Shown here one piece after another: positions 46,038 through 55,059 of a stretch of 64,000 bases of DNA. The DNA comes from Nonlabens antarcticus (GTDB lineage Bacteria; Bacteroidota; Bacteroidia; Flavobacteriales; Flavobacteriaceae). Numbering within the stretch: position 1 is the first letter of the stretch; each line of letters opens with the position of its first letter. The translations under genes were made by a program, and so were the position numbers. The DNA lies in NCBI RefSeq assembly GCF_015356755.1, contig NZ_JADFCO010000061.1, positions 1 through 64,000 of the forward strand, in the 5' to 3' direction. The notes beneath the pieces were generated by a model. That model had not been told where the DNA came from and searched no databases. It saw only the letters and a program-made list of their open reading frames with translations.

Positions 46038-48503
46038 TTATCCGAACCAGTTTTTAGCATTGTTCACATCTATGAAATAGGAAATACGCAAGGAAATATT
46101 ATGCCTAACCGGTTCTTCAAATAAATTTGTCAAACTGTTCCTGTAATCTATGCTTCCCTGACTGTCTACATTAAAAATGCTGTTTCTGTACAATAGCGTG
46201 GCTTCACTACCTGGTGCAAATCTCCAGCGGTAGGAAAGGTCAAGATTCCAGACATTAAAATTAGCATCAGGATTTGAATTTTCTGCTAGCTCAAAATTAC
46301 TGGGTTTGGTTGTTCCATCGTTCTGTAATTCTCCAAAATTGCGACTAAATCGCGCTCGAGACCAGAAATTCCTAAAGGATAAACTTAATGCCTCTTTATT
46401 GTTGAAATTGTAGGTGCCTGAAACTCTGTTTTCAACACTGTGTGTATCTCTCCTACTTAAGATAGAAGTAGCACCATTGTTTATGCGACGCACATAGCTA
46501 TTGCGTTGATCGTTTTTATCCCACTCAAATCGATAAACCAATAAAAATTTATCTGAAAATCGGTAACGAGGTGAAATATTGTAACCATACCCTTTTTCAT
46601 CATCGTTAAAAGCGGAGAAGTAATTAGCTCTTATATCTATCGCAAACTTTTTACGATAATCGGTAGAAATAAATCCTCCTGTGGAAAAATTTGCATTGTA
46701 GCGCACGTTTAAATCTTCAATTCTAGATTCAAATCTATTCAAATCACGGGTCGCAAGATTGAAATCCATACCAAAACCATTTCGCTCTCGAGTGTTAAAT
46801 CTGCCATTAAGTCTTACTGTACTTCTTATATGAAAGTCTGGATCTAATGATCTTCTATGGTTAGCACCTAGTTCAATATTATAACTATTAAAAATCCCTG
46901 TAGGTACGAACTGATTATATTCCATTTCACCACCGAATTGCTGAAAATTTGTTCTAAAGTTCCTGCCCAGATCGTTGGGATTCCAGTTTTCACTCACATA
47001 TACATGAGATAAACTGGGGCGCCAGTTTCCGCTTGTTCTGCGCCATCGTGCTTCTGTATTCAGACCACTATCCACGCCATCAGCAGTAAAACGATTGCTC
47101 ATTTTAACCTCTGCACGATAATTATTACTTAGATTTTTATCGTTGTGATCTAAAACTAGAGCGGTAACATTAGCATCTGTAAAGCTACCGTTGCGCAGTG
47201 TGCTTGCATTGACAAGGGCTATGGAAGAATTTGTACCGTATTGTTGATCTAGAACGAGAACGTTATAATTAGTTAACGGCTCCGTCAGTGCGTTGCGACG
47301 GTCCCCAGTTAGACTGTTTTCAATTGTCGCTTCCGTTCTTCCAGAAATGGCATTTAGAAAACCGATGCCTAAACCTTGGCGATTTCTTCCCGTCACTTTA
47401 ACAGCGTTCAGTAATTTTGAAGCATCGGGATTATCGACAATATTCTCATCTGTAAATAGAGCAATATTTCCTGCGCCACTGGGGGATTGCCCTATACGTC
47501 TTGAAAAGAAAATATCCCCTTTATTAAATAGATCTGTTCCCTCTGTAAAAAAAGCGCGGTTCTCACCAAATGTTTGCTCAAATGGACCCAGATTGAGTCG
47601 AACTTGATCAAATGCCACCTGACCAAAATCTGGTATCAATGTCGCATCCAGAGTAAATGCTTCATTAAGACCATATTTCAGATCCATTCCAGCAGAAAAG
47701 TTGTTGATGCTATTTCCATCAAACTGATCATAACTTGCCTGTGCAAAAGGATAAAGATTTAAACGTAGCGGAGGATTGATATTCTCAATTCCAGTCAATA
47801 GGGCGTCATATTGCGAGGAGGAACCTCGTGTGCGATCAATATAATTAAAGGAGTATTCCTCGTTTAAATGTGTGATTTTTCTAAATATCTGAAAACTCCA
47901 GTCCTGCACCGGTGCTTCATTAAACCTTAAGGTCCGGTAAGGAATCCGCATTTCTATGAACCACCCATTGGCACCTATGGTGGTTTCTGATTCAAAAACA
48001 ACATTAAAGCTAAAGTCAGTTCGACTATTTTCTGCTGTGGCATCACCTAAACTGTTTGCGCTAGTTGCGTAAAATCGGGTTTGATTGATTTGATTATTGT
48101 AGGTGTTTACAAAAAAGCCAAACAAATCTGCTTGTGCAGATATCTCATCTCGCTGGGAGAACTGACGCAATATTTGAGAAGGATCATCATCATATAAAAA
48201 TCCTGCGACATAAAGTGCATCATTATCGTAAGCGATCTTGAACTCTGTCCTATGGGTTTCTCGTTCTGGGAGACCGCTGGTAGGCTCGATCATTTTAAAA
48301 TTACCTCCAGCAGGAATATTGTTCCAAAAATCCTCAAAGGGTTTACCATCGACTTTTGGTTGAGAAGTGACCCTGGTGGCGCTGTATTGTTTGCGTTTTA
48401 TGACGGTTGAATCGGCATTTTGAGACTGCGCTTTCGCGAAAGCGGAAACCATTAAAATCCATAAAATTAATAGGAAGTACTGCTTACCCGAAATTTGACC
48501 CAT
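46038..48503 (-). CDS. DUF5916-domain outer-membrane protein
   Basis: An 821-residue exported protein. A signal peptide contains palindrome copy 13. Residues of about 45-210 resemble a carbohydrate-binding family 9-type domain (PKVDGKPFEDFWNNIP), followed by the DUF5916 region with strand-rich, aromatic, arginine- and asparagine-rich sequence ending in ISYFIDV, typical of a barrel. It probably sits in the outer membrane. Role unknown; no peptidase or glycosidase motif. Confidence 0.8.
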   Translation of the reverse strand: MGQISGKQYFLLILWILMVSAFAKAQSQNADSTVIKRKQYSATRVTSQPKVDGKPFEDFWNNIPAGGNFKMIEPTSGLPERETHRTEFKIAYDNDALYVAGFLYDDDPSQILRQFSQRDEISAQADLFGFFVNTYNNQINQTRFYATSANSLGDATAENSRTDFSFNVVFESETTIGANGWFIEMRIPYRTLRFNEAPVQDWSFQIFRKITHLNEEYSFNYIDRTRGSSSQYDALLTGIENINPPLRLNLYPFAQASYDQFDGNSINNFSAGMDLKYGLNEAFTLDATLIPDFGQVAFDQVRLNLGPFEQTFGENRAFFTEGTDLFNKGDIFFSRRIGQSPSGAGNIALFTDENIVDNPDASKLLNAVKVTGRNRQGLGIGFLNAISGRTEATIENSLTGDRRNALTEPLTNYNVLVLDQQYGTNSSIALVNASTLRNGSFTDANVTALVLDHNDKNLSNNYRAEVKMSNRFTADGVDSGLNTEARWRRTSGNWRPSLSHVYVSENWNPNDLGRNFRTNFQQFGGEMEYNQFVPTGIFNSYNIELGANHRRSLDPDFHIRSTVRLNGRFNTRERNGFGMDFNLATRDLNRFESRIEDLNVRYNANFSTGGFISTDYRKKFAIDIRANYFSAFNDDEKGYGYNISPRYRFSDKFLLVYRFEWDKNDQRNSYVRRINNGATSILSRRDTHSVENRVSGTYNFNNKEALSLSFRNFWSRARFSRNFGELQNDGTTKPSNFELAENSNPDANFNVWNLDLSYRWRFAPGSEATLLYRNSIFNVDSQGSIDYRNSLTNLFEEPVRHNISLRISYFIDVNNAKNWFG
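48429..48444. repeat. CGCTTTCGCGAAAGCG palindrome, copy 13
   Basis: Perfect copy inside the DUF5916 signal peptide, reading AFAKA on the minus strand. Confidence 0.95.
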
Positions 48504-48597
48504 TTTGCAAAAATAATATTTTATGAACGGCTAGCGATAAAGAGTTGTTAAGAAATTTCTTTAATGCGAATGCTGTCGTAAATTGGTAAAAAAAGCT

Positions 48598-49122
48598 ATG
48601 GAAGCAATACTAGCTGGGGGATGTTTCTGGTGTACAGAAGCAGTCTTTCAACGCGTTAAAGGAGTAAGTAAGGTAGAACCAGGATTTTGCGGCGGTGCTA
48701 TAAAAAATCCACCTTATAGAGAAGTGGTGCAAGGTAGAACTGGACATGCGGAAGCAATAAAAATAACTTTTGATGAATCTGTTGTTAGTTATCACAATCT
48801 ATTGCAGGTTTTTATGGCCACGCACGATCCTACAACACTAAATAAACAAGGGTACGATATAGGAACACATTATCGCAGCGCAATATTTTATCTCAACGAT
48901 CAACAGGAAAAAATTGCGCGGGAATATGTCAGCGAATTAGGAAAATCTGGTGAATTTGAAAACCCTATAGTAACTGAAATTGCACCTTCTCAAGGTTTTT
49001 ACCCTGCAGAAGAGCAACATATTAATTATTATAATAACAATAGAGAACAAGGATACTGTCAAATCATTATTGACCCTAAAATACGCAAGCTGCTGGCAAA
49101 GCACGCAGATCTAGCGGTGTAA
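48598..49122 (+). CDS. msrA: Peptide-methionine (S)-S-oxide reductase
   Basis: A 174-residue MsrA that repairs the S form of methionine sulfoxide. The catalytic cysteine is in GGCFWCTEAVF, and HPTTLN-type (ATHDPTTLNKQG) and AEEQHINYY motifs follow. The ATG at 48598 fits the family start; an upstream TTG at 48583 adds five residues. A single gene, closed by a hairpin that overlaps the convergent neighbour. Confidence 0.93.
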   Translation: MEAILAGGCFWCTEAVFQRVKGVSKVEPGFCGGAIKNPPYREVVQGRTGHAEAIKITFDESVVSYHNLLQVFMATHDPTTLNKQGYDIGTHYRSAIFYLNDQQEKIAREYVSELGKSGEFENPIVTEIAPSQGFYPAEEQHINYYNNNREQGYCQIIIDPKIRKLLAKHADLAV

Positions 49123-49124
49123 TT

Positions 49125-49436
49125 TTAAAGAGCTTCTACCTCAATAATTTGAGGGCTATTAGAAGCTTTTTTTTCTTTACTGATAATGTAAGTATAGATC
49201 CAGGTTAAAGTAAACGTAGGTATAATATCGAGTCCGGGAACTAGTTCTTCAATGGTAGTCAAAATACCTGCTGTTTTTCCAGTACGCCCAGGATAAATTT
49301 GGGTCATTAAATAACCTGCAATAGGAGCCCATATAATATCTGTAAACTCCCCAATAATTGGTACTACATAAGATACCATTCCAACAAGGTCAAATAAAAT
49401 GCTGAAGAAAAGCTTTGAGGATTTTGATTGAAACAT
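49125..49436 (-). CDS. Small membrane protein of unknown function
   Basis: A 103-residue protein with two to three hydrophobic segments (FDLVGMVSYVVPIIG; APIAGYLMTQIYPG; IIPTFTLTWIYTYII) and charged ends. Converges on msrA with 2 bp between stops. No motif recognised. Confidence 0.6.
   Translation of the reverse strand: MFQSKSSKLFFSILFDLVGMVSYVVPIIGEFTDIIWAPIAGYLMTQIYPGRTGKTAGILTTIEELVPGLDIIPTFTLTWIYTYIISKEKKASNSPQIIEVEAL
49131..49167. terminator. Hairpin terminator after msrA
   Basis: The arms AGCTTCTA and TAGAAGCT, followed by a T run on the plus strand, lie inside the 3' end of the convergent membrane-protein gene. Confidence 0.7.
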
Positions 49437-49485
49437 AGTGTTGTTTAATAATTTCCTTAAAGACTATTCAAAAAGTATTCCGGTT

Positions 49486-50082
49486 TTAATGAAGGTTAGA
49501 AGAGATTAAGTTAAGAAACTCACTGCGAGTTTCTACTTTTTCAAACTGGCCTCTAAAGCCACTGGTCGTTGTGTAGCTATTCTGTTTTTGCACACCACGC
49601 ATCATCATACACATATGAGCTGCCTCAATTACCACAGCCACTCCTTGCGGCTTGAGTGTCGTGTGAATGCATTCTAGAATGTCATGAGTAAGTCGCTCTT
49701 GAACTTGTAAACGTCTTGAGAAAACATCAACAATTCTTGGGATTTTAGAGAGGCCTACAATATGTCCATCAGGAATGTAAGCGATGTGTGCCTTTCCAAA
49801 GAACGGTAACATATGATGCTCGCAAAGAGAATATAATTCTATGTCTTTTATAATAACCATGTCGCGGTAATCTTCAGCAAACATCGCGCCTCTCAAAATT
49901 TCCGCGGGATCTTGATCATATCCACTAGTTAGAAACTGCATGGCTTTAGCAGCTCTTTCTGGAGTTTTTATTAAACCCTCACGGGTAACATCTTCTCCTA
50001 GACTCTCAATTACACTTTTATAATTCTCCTGAACATTGCTAGTTACTTCTATATTATACTCTTCAAAAACACGGTAAGGCAT
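49486..50082 (-). CDS. folE: GTP cyclohydrolase I
   Basis: A 198-residue enzyme converting GTP to 7,8-dihydroneopterin triphosphate, the first step to folate and pterins. Zinc ligands are in [11 protein letters not shown] and the later [10 protein letters not shown]; the [20 protein letters not shown] stretch is typical. ATG 50082 ([10 protein letters not shown]) is chosen over 50133, whose extra 17 residues do not fit the family. Upstream lies a long AT-rich spacer. Confidence 0.93.
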   Translation of the reverse strand: MPYRVFEEYNIEVTSNVQENYKSVIESLGEDVTREGLIKTPERAAKAMQFLTSGYDQDPAEILRGAMFAEDYRDMVIIKDIELYSLCEHHMLPFFGKAHIAYIPDGHIVGLSKIPRIVDVFSRRLQVQERLTHDILECIHTTLKPQGVAVVIEAAHMCMMMRGVQKQNSYTTTSGFRGQFEKVETRSEFLNLISSNLH

Positions 50083-50540
50083 GGGTTTTAATTTTTGGAA
50101 TTCAAGGTTAGCATGGAATAGAAAACCAACCAATTAATTTGTAAAGGCATTCTAAAAAAACTTTTGTCGTGAAATATATGGTTTGATTTCAGTTGTAATA
50201 AAATATATTTTTATAAGAAAAAGCAAAGGTGTTTTTGTTTCTGCGAAGCTTTAGGAGAATATTTTTTTGGGATTCTTGAGGTGTTGAAAACTCCAAGATT
50301 AGTAGCGATCCACATATTGAGTAATTAATTTAGTCTTTAATCTTCTGCAAAATTATAGAATATAAATAATAAGGAGAACCCCCTTAATTTAGGCCATGAT
50401 TAAAATAAGCGATTTTTAAAGAAATCATTCGGATTATTTTATCACGGTTTTGAATTGATAGTCTCGAACAAGATGTAGTAAACATCTAGTCTTAACCTCT
50501 TTTAAGTAGTAGTTTATCTTTACTAACTTTATACTTGTAT

Positions 50541-50585
50541 GTATCTCACTTTACATACTTATTTCTAGAACTAACTCTACGTTTA
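50541..50585 (+). promoter_or_regulatory. Candidate autoregulatory site and -7 box of the Crp/Fnr gene
   Basis: GTATC-TCAC-TTTAC (50541-50554) has the 5-4-5 form of the sites before the sulfur genes, with two half-site mismatches. It is the core of a longer inverted repeat, GTATGTA with TACATAC (50537-50558). TACGTTTA at 50578-50585 fits TAnnTTTG but for its last base. Centre-to-centre distance is 34 bp, one more than the other sites. Weaker than the four main sites. Confidence 0.4.
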
Positions 50586-50616
50586 CTTTTCAATAATACC
50601 TGATCAATAAACGGAT

Positions 50617-50632
50617 CGTGTTTCCTAACACG
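50617..50632. promoter_or_regulatory. Perfect inverted repeat before the Crp/Fnr start
   Basis: CGTGTT-TCCT-AACACG, 24 bp before the ATG. It could be an operator for another dimeric factor or a leader hairpin that affects translation. Confidence 0.4.
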
Positions 50633-50656
50633 TCATCACAAAAAAATAAAGAATAA

Positions 50657-51283
50657 ATGGTCAAAGATCTCCACGAAAATTACGGTTCGCAATTTGAACC
50701 AGCGCTTCTAGAAGAAATAAATCAAGTAGCTATTTTTATGGAGGTTCCAGAAGGCAAGGACCTCATAAATCCAGGTCAATTTATAAAATCTATGCCGTTG
50801 CTTTTATCTGGAAGCATCAAAATTATGAGACCCGATTCTAAAGGGGATGAACTTTTATTGTATCATCTTGAAAAAGGGGATACCTGTGCCATGACCATGA
50901 CTTGTTGTTTGGGAAATACTAAAAGTGAGATTCATGCAGTAACAGAAACGGATACGAAATTGCTGATGATCCCTATAGGTAAGATGGAAGAATGGTCTGG
51001 TAAGTATAAAACCTGGCGCAACTTCGTTTTTTCTAGTTACCATGAGCGTATGATGGAATTATTAGAGAGTGTTGACAATATCGCATTTAATAATATGGAC
51101 GAGCGGTTAGACTTATACTTGAAAAATAAAATAAAGATTTTTAATAGTAAACACATTTACACAACCCATAAGGAGATCGCTGCAGATCTTCATACCAGCC
51201 GTGTCGTCATTTCTCGCCTGCTCAAAAAGATGGAAAATAACCGTAAAGTTAAGTTGCATCGCAGTTTTATTGAAGTCCTGTAA
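50657..51283 (+). CDS. Crp/Fnr-family regulator, candidate sulfur-stress activator
   Basis: A 208-residue regulator with an N-terminal cNMP-binding-like beta-roll, a long dimer helix and a C-terminal winged helix with THKEIAADLHTSRVVISRLLKKME (given in part: TSRVVISRLLKK is the recognition helix). The S-R pair that contacts DNA in Fnr is kept. The cAMP-contact motif of Crp is replaced by GDTCAMTMTCCLG; C77, C83 and C84 are the only cysteines, which fits thiol-based sensing of persulfide or polysulfide, by inference. It precedes a TauE/SafE exporter gene, and matching sites occur before four sulfur-related transcripts. Confidence 0.88.
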   Translation: MVKDLHENYGSQFEPALLEEINQVAIFMEVPEGKDLINPGQFIKSMPLLLSGSIKIMRPDSKGDELLLYHLEKGDTCAMTMTCCLGNTKSEIHAVTETDTKLLMIPIGKMEEWSGKYKTWRNFVFSSYHERMMELLESVDNIAFNNMDERLDLYLKNKIKIFNSKHIYTTHKEIAADLHTSRVVISRLLKKMENNRKVKLHRSFIEVL

Positions 51284-51323
51284 CATAGGTCACTCAACAT
51301 AGCTGCACAACTGGATATATTTG
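51280..51323 (+). promoter_or_regulatory. Crp/Fnr-type operator and -7 box for the TauE/SafE exporter
   Basis: GTAAC-ATAG-GTCAC (51280-51293) overlaps the regulator stop codon. TATATTTG (51316-51323) is a full -7 match. The centres are exactly 33 bp apart, placing the site near -41 from the predicted start. Confidence 0.75.
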
Positions 51324-51342
51324 TTTCAAATTTGAAATAGTA

Positions 51343-52143
51343 ATGGAAGCTGTAGAAGTTATAGGGTATGTTGGGGCATTCTTTATCGGTCTTGTTCTAG
51401 GTCTTATAGGTGGTGGTGGTTCGATTCTAACGGTTCCCATTTTAGTTTATGCTCTGGCTTTAAATCCAGTTATAGCCACTGCATATTCTTTGTTTGTTGT
51501 TGGTACGACCTCTCTGGTAGGAGCGATTAAGAACATGAGAAATGGAATGGTTGATTTTAAGACAGCAATCGTTTTTGCCATTCCCGCCTTTATCGCCGTT
51601 TACTTTACAAGAGCATTTTTAATTCCAGCAATACCCGATGTTTTATTTGAGGTTAACGAATTTGTCTTAACTAAAAATCTAGGTATAATGTTGTTTTTCG
51701 CCATCATTATGCTTCTCGCCTCAGTTACAATGATACGAGATAGAAAAAAAGTAACCGATGAGGATACAGTGATCTCCTATAATTATCCATTAATAATCAT
51801 TGAAGGTGTAGTTGTTGGGACGATTACTGGAATAGTGGGCGCGGGCGGTGGTTTTTTAATCATTCCAGCACTGGTTTTACTTGCAAAACTACCCATGAAA
51901 AAAGCGGTGGCCACGTCTCTTTTTATAATTGCTATTAAATCATTGATCGGTTTTCTGGGGGATGTACAGACGCATCACATTGATTGGACCTTTTTACTTT
52001 CTTTTACTGCAATTTCTGTAGCTGGGATTTTCATAGGTATATGGCTTAACAAATTTATTGATGGCAAAAAATTGAAAAAAGCATTTGGATGGTTTGTTTT
52101 GGCTATGGGTATATATATTCTTTATAGAGTGTTGGCAGCTTAA
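51343..52143 (+). CDS. TauE/SafE-family (TSUP) sulfite/sulfur-anion exporter
   Basis: A 266-residue inner-membrane protein with about eight hydrophobic segments in two halves. Each half carries the family glycine motif: GLVLGLIGGGGSIL and GTITGIVGAGGGFLI. TSUP proteins move sulfite, sulfonates or related anions. Its position after the regulator, with its own predicted operator, and the nearby CstB-like enzyme, which yields sulfite or thiosulfate, make export of sulfite the best guess. Confidence 0.87.
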   Translation: MEAVEVIGYVGAFFIGLVLGLIGGGGSILTVPILVYALALNPVIATAYSLFVVGTTSLVGAIKNMRNGMVDFKTAIVFAIPAFIAVYFTRAFLIPAIPDVLFEVNEFVLTKNLGIMLFFAIIMLLASVTMIRDRKKVTDEDTVISYNYPLIIIEGVVVGTITGIVGAGGGFLIIPALVLLAKLPMKKAVATSLFIIAIKSLIGFLGDVQTHHIDWTFLLSFTAISVAGIFIGIWLNKFIDGKKLKKAFGWFVLAMGIYILYRVLAA

Positions 52144-52299
52144 AATTGATTTTTTAATCGATTGATCTAAAGCACTCTACCACTTTGAAATAAGACAATG
52201 TTTACATTGACCTAGCCGACTCTATTACTTAAAAACTTGCACAAATTCAATTGATTCATTTTAAGTTTCGCAGGACAGTTGTTGTGTTAAACGCTGATA

Positions 52300-52896
52300 T
52301 CAGTATGATAGCTTTTGAAAGACTAAGGTTGTCATCGCTCTTAAATCTTGAACGTTAGTAGTTTTCACAGGCTCTAATAGAACAACAGGGTACATTTGCA
52401 AGAGTTCTGTAATTAAACTTCTAGACATTAATAATCCGCCAGCTTCTCCGCTTTGGTTGTCCTTAACTATTGAATTATTACTATCAAGTCCTATGTCGGA
52501 TGCAGAACGTAAAAAGAGTGTTCCAGATCCTTTCAACACTCGTATTAATTCTGAAAATATGGTGTGAAAATGCTTTTCACTATTGGAGAAATGCAAAACA
52601 GCACTACATAAGATATGATCAAAATGAGAATTATCATAAGTTAGATTATCTAGGGATCCTATGGTGAATTTTGAGTTGAATTCTGGATAATTTGCTCTGG
52701 CTATTTCAATTCGTTCTCCATTGATATCAATTCCAGCGATGGGGTGGTTATTTTGATAAAACCATTTCAGGTTACGACCATTTCCACAACCAGCATCCAG
52801 TATAGATTCACCTTCTTGAAACCGGCCCTTCAAAATTTGATCTATAAGATATATGTCTACATTACCTAGAAGATTATAGGTTTGTTTGGTATTCAT
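52300..52896 (-). CDS. Class I SAM-dependent methyltransferase
   Basis: A 198-residue methyltransferase: SAM motif I is ESILDAGCGNGRNLKWF, an acidic residue follows in IAGIDINGERI, and DHILCSAVLHFSN is the motif IV region. The substrate is unknown. It is the only leftward gene within the sulfur region, divergent from the peroxiredoxin across a 114-bp spacer that contains the operator. Homologues with tellurite or thiol substrates exist, but nothing here specifies one. Confidence 0.85.
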   Translation of the reverse strand: MNTKQTYNLLGNVDIYLIDQILKGRFQEGESILDAGCGNGRNLKWFYQNNHPIAGIDINGERIEIARANYPEFNSKFTIGSLDNLTYDNSHFDHILCSAVLHFSNSEKHFHTIFSELIRVLKGSGTLFLRSASDIGLDSNNSIVKDNQSGEAGGLLMSRSLITELLQMYPVVLLEPVKTTNVQDLRAMTTLVFQKLSY

Positions 52897-52943
52897 CGTT
52901 TTATAATTTGTAATTCAAATAAACAGGTTTAAAATGATTATCT

Positions 52944-52987
52944 GTTACAATTGTTACCATTTTACTGCTTGATTGTGCCTAACTTTA
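52944..52987 (+). promoter_or_regulatory. Crp/Fnr-type operator and -7 box for the peroxiredoxin
   Basis: GTTAC-AATT-GTTAC (52944-52957) and TAACTTTA (52980-52987). The centres are 33 bp apart. Thirteen of 14 bases match the perfect palindrome at 60846. Confidence 0.75.
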
Positions 52988-53010
52988 GTAAATAATCAAA
53001 TTTAGCAATT

Positions 53011-53670
53011 ATGGAAAATTCAGAAATAAATGTCGGGCATTCGATGCCCAGGATAGGTGATAATGCTCCTAATTTTAAAGCGAAAACCACAAAAGGAGCT
53101 ATTCAGTTTTCAGATTTTGCACCAGACAAATGGGTAGTCTTGTTTTCGCATCCGGCAGACTTCACACCAGTCTGTACCACAGAAATGAGTGGGTTTGCAA
53201 TACGGAAAGATGAGTTTACAGCATTGAATACAGAGCTTCTAGGGCTTAGTATTGATAGCATCCACTCGCATCTTGCGTGGGTGAATAATGTAAGGGAAAA
53301 GACGGGAGTCTATTTTGACTTTCCCATTATTGCAGATATTGATATGAAAGTGTCAAAGCTTTACGGTATGTTGCAACCCAATGAAAGTGAAACTGCCGCC
53401 GTGCGAGCTGTTTTCTTCATCGACCCTAAGAAGAAGATTAGATTGATCATGTATTATCCATTGAACGTAGGAAGAAATATGGACGAGATCTTAAGATCAT
53501 TAGAAGCTCTACAAATATCAGATGAGAATGGTGTTGCTATGCCGTTAGATTGGAAAAAAGGAGATAAGGTAATTGTACCGCCACCAAAAACCTTAGATGA
53601 AATGAATGACCGTATGGCAGATAACAGTCTAGAGAAAGTTGATTTTTACCTTGCTAAAAAATCGATCTAA
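53011..53670 (+). CDS. 1-Cys peroxiredoxin (Prx6-type)
   Basis: A 219-residue peroxiredoxin. The peroxidatic cysteine is C55 in HPADFTPVCTTEM, the only cysteine in the protein, so it works without an internal resolving cysteine. The C-terminal extension (MPLDWKKGDKVIVPPPKT) is typical of the Prx6 group. In this setting it could reduce peroxides formed during sulfide stress, or a persulfidated substrate. It has its own predicted operator and probably reads into the rhodanese gene 137 bp downstream. Confidence 0.9.
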   Translation: MENSEINVGHSMPRIGDNAPNFKAKTTKGAIQFSDFAPDKWVVLFSHPADFTPVCTTEMSGFAIRKDEFTALNTELLGLSIDSIHSHLAWVNNVREKTGVYFDFPIIADIDMKVSKLYGMLQPNESETAAVRAVFFIDPKKKIRLIMYYPLNVGRNMDEILRSLEALQISDENGVAMPLDWKKGDKVIVPPPKTLDEMNDRMADNSLEKVDFYLAKKSI

Positions 53671-53807
53671 ATATTATTCTTCGGCTAAAGTATATGAAGC
53701 TAGAAGCTTTTAAAACTTGGCTCTTTTCTTTATGATTAAGGGAATTAAATTCAGCTTTGGAATGCTAGTTGTACCTTAATATGTATTAATCTTTTAAAAT
53801 CAAAGTG

Positions 53808-54185
53808 ATGAAAAATATTATATTATTTATGGCACTTTTCGGGTTCGCCTTAGGTGCCACTGCACAGCAATCAGATGCTATTAAAACTTTAACTGTGACA
53901 GCATTTAAAAAAGCAATTAAAGAGGATAAAGTACAGCTTGTAGATGTGAGAACATTGGAAGAATTTAAAGAAGGTGCTATAGAAAATGCATTAAACATCG
54001 ATTATTTTGAAATCGAAAAATTCAAAACAGAATTCGGAAAACTAGATAAGGATAAACCTATTTACCTTTACTGTAGATCAGGAAGTCGCAGTCAAAAAGC
54101 AGCTGCTAGATTAGAAACTATGGGTTTTAAAAAAATATTTGATCTCAAGGGTGGCTACATGGGCTGGCCTGAAAGAAAACAGTAG
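53808..54185 (+). CDS. Exported single-domain rhodanese
   Basis: A 125-residue periplasmic rhodanese. The signal peptide ends ATAQQ; the sulfur-carrying cysteine is C89 in YLYCRSGSRSQKAA, with LVDVRTLEEFKEG ahead of it. Such proteins move sulfane sulfur from thiosulfate or persulfides. ATG 53808 is chosen; the GTG directly before it (53805) is an alternative. No operator of the regional type was found before it, so it may be read from the peroxiredoxin promoter. Confidence 0.87.
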   Translation: MKNIILFMALFGFALGATAQQSDAIKTLTVTAFKKAIKEDKVQLVDVRTLEEFKEGAIENALNIDYFEIEKFKTEFGKLDKDKPIYLYCRSGSRSQKAAARLETMGFKKIFDLKGGYMGWPERKQ

Positions 54186-54189
54186 AAAC

Positions 54190-54552
54190 ATGAAAAAACT
54201 ATCAATATTTTTAATTCTAATAATGCTAATGGTTGGCTGTGATGATTCTGGTCAGGAAGTTATAACTGAAAACGACCTCGCTTTAAAAGTTTCCTATGGA
54301 GATGAGATTTCAACCCAGACGGTTTTTGAAAGCAATTACAAAGTCATCCTTTTTGCAATGAGAAAAGGACAGGATTTGAAACCGCACAGTGCTCCCATGG
54401 ATGCACCCATGATCATGCTGGAAGGAAGTGCTAGAGTAGTTATAGGGGAAGCTGAAACAGTTTTAACTAGGGGAGATATGTTAATTTTGCCCAAAGAACA
54501 AAAACACGGAGTAACTCCCATTACCGATTGTAAATTCATGCTTCTTAAATAG
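54190..54552 (+). CDS. Cupin-domain lipoprotein
   Basis: A 120-residue lipoprotein with the lipobox MVGC and then a small cupin barrel (KPHSAPMDAPMIMLEGSAR and KEQKHGV, with histidines that could bind a metal). It starts 4 bp after the rhodanese stop and is most likely co-transcribed with it. Small cupins next to rhodaneses may bind or oxidise a small thiol, but this is only inference. ATG 54190 gives a clean lipoprotein signal, unlike the upstream 54139 start. Confidence 0.75.
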   Translation: MKKLSIFLILIMLMVGCDDSGQEVITENDLALKVSYGDEISTQTVFESNYKVILFAMRKGQDLKPHSAPMDAPMIMLEGSARVVIGEAETVLTRGDMLILPKEQKHGVTPITDCKFMLLK

Positions 54553-55059
54553 CTTCTATTTTTAATAAAGCAATAATCATTTAATGCAGTTACTATCTAT
54601 GTGTTTGCACTAAATTATAGAGGTTTTTTAAATGTTGCAGATTTCAATGATTTTTAGTTTGAATGGATGTCAATTTGAATCTTATCGCTTTAGTTATTAT
54701 AAGATTGTCGGAGATGTTTGAACTCCGCTAATTATGAGTGTTAACGGGCCTTCAAGATAAAAAAATTTCAATTCTGAATACGTTAGTTGTAATTTTTCAT
54801 CAACTAACTTAAGTTTCACTTATTAACTGCTAATTGGGTGGCAGAACGATTAATTATTGGGGCGTAATTCATAAAAGAACCATTGGAGTGCAATGGTCTA
54901 AAGATTAAGCAATTCAATTAAGAGAAATGATCGGAAATTTTTGAAGATCAAATTATCAGAACTAAATATCTGACCATAGATCATATCACGCCATTTTACA
55001 CATCACAGAATTTTCAATTTGTAGCTCTAAAAAGCGACACGGTAAAACTTTGTAGTTGT
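54553..55059. other. Long spacer before the CstB-like gene
   Basis: 507 bases with no credible gene. It contains an 8-bp inverted repeat, GTTAGTTG and CAACTAAC (54782-54808), with an 11-nt loop. Confidence 0.45.

Larger units (their letters stand above)
50083..50656. other. Divergent non-coding region between folE and the Crp/Fnr gene
   Basis: 574 AT-rich bases with no convincing gene. It holds a candidate regulator site (50541-50554), a TACGTTTA element (50578-50585), and a separate perfect inverted repeat just before the regulator gene (50617-50632). Confidence 0.5.

Noticed and set aside
52897-52957. Shared control of the divergent methyltransferase by the peroxiredoxin operator
   Set aside because: On the minus strand the nearest -7-like sequence is imperfect and 31 bp from the site centre, not 33.
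53671-53807. Separate operator for the rhodanese-cupin pair
   Set aside because: No GTAAC-N4-GTTAC-like site and no good -7 box was found; read-through from the peroxiredoxin promoter is simpler.
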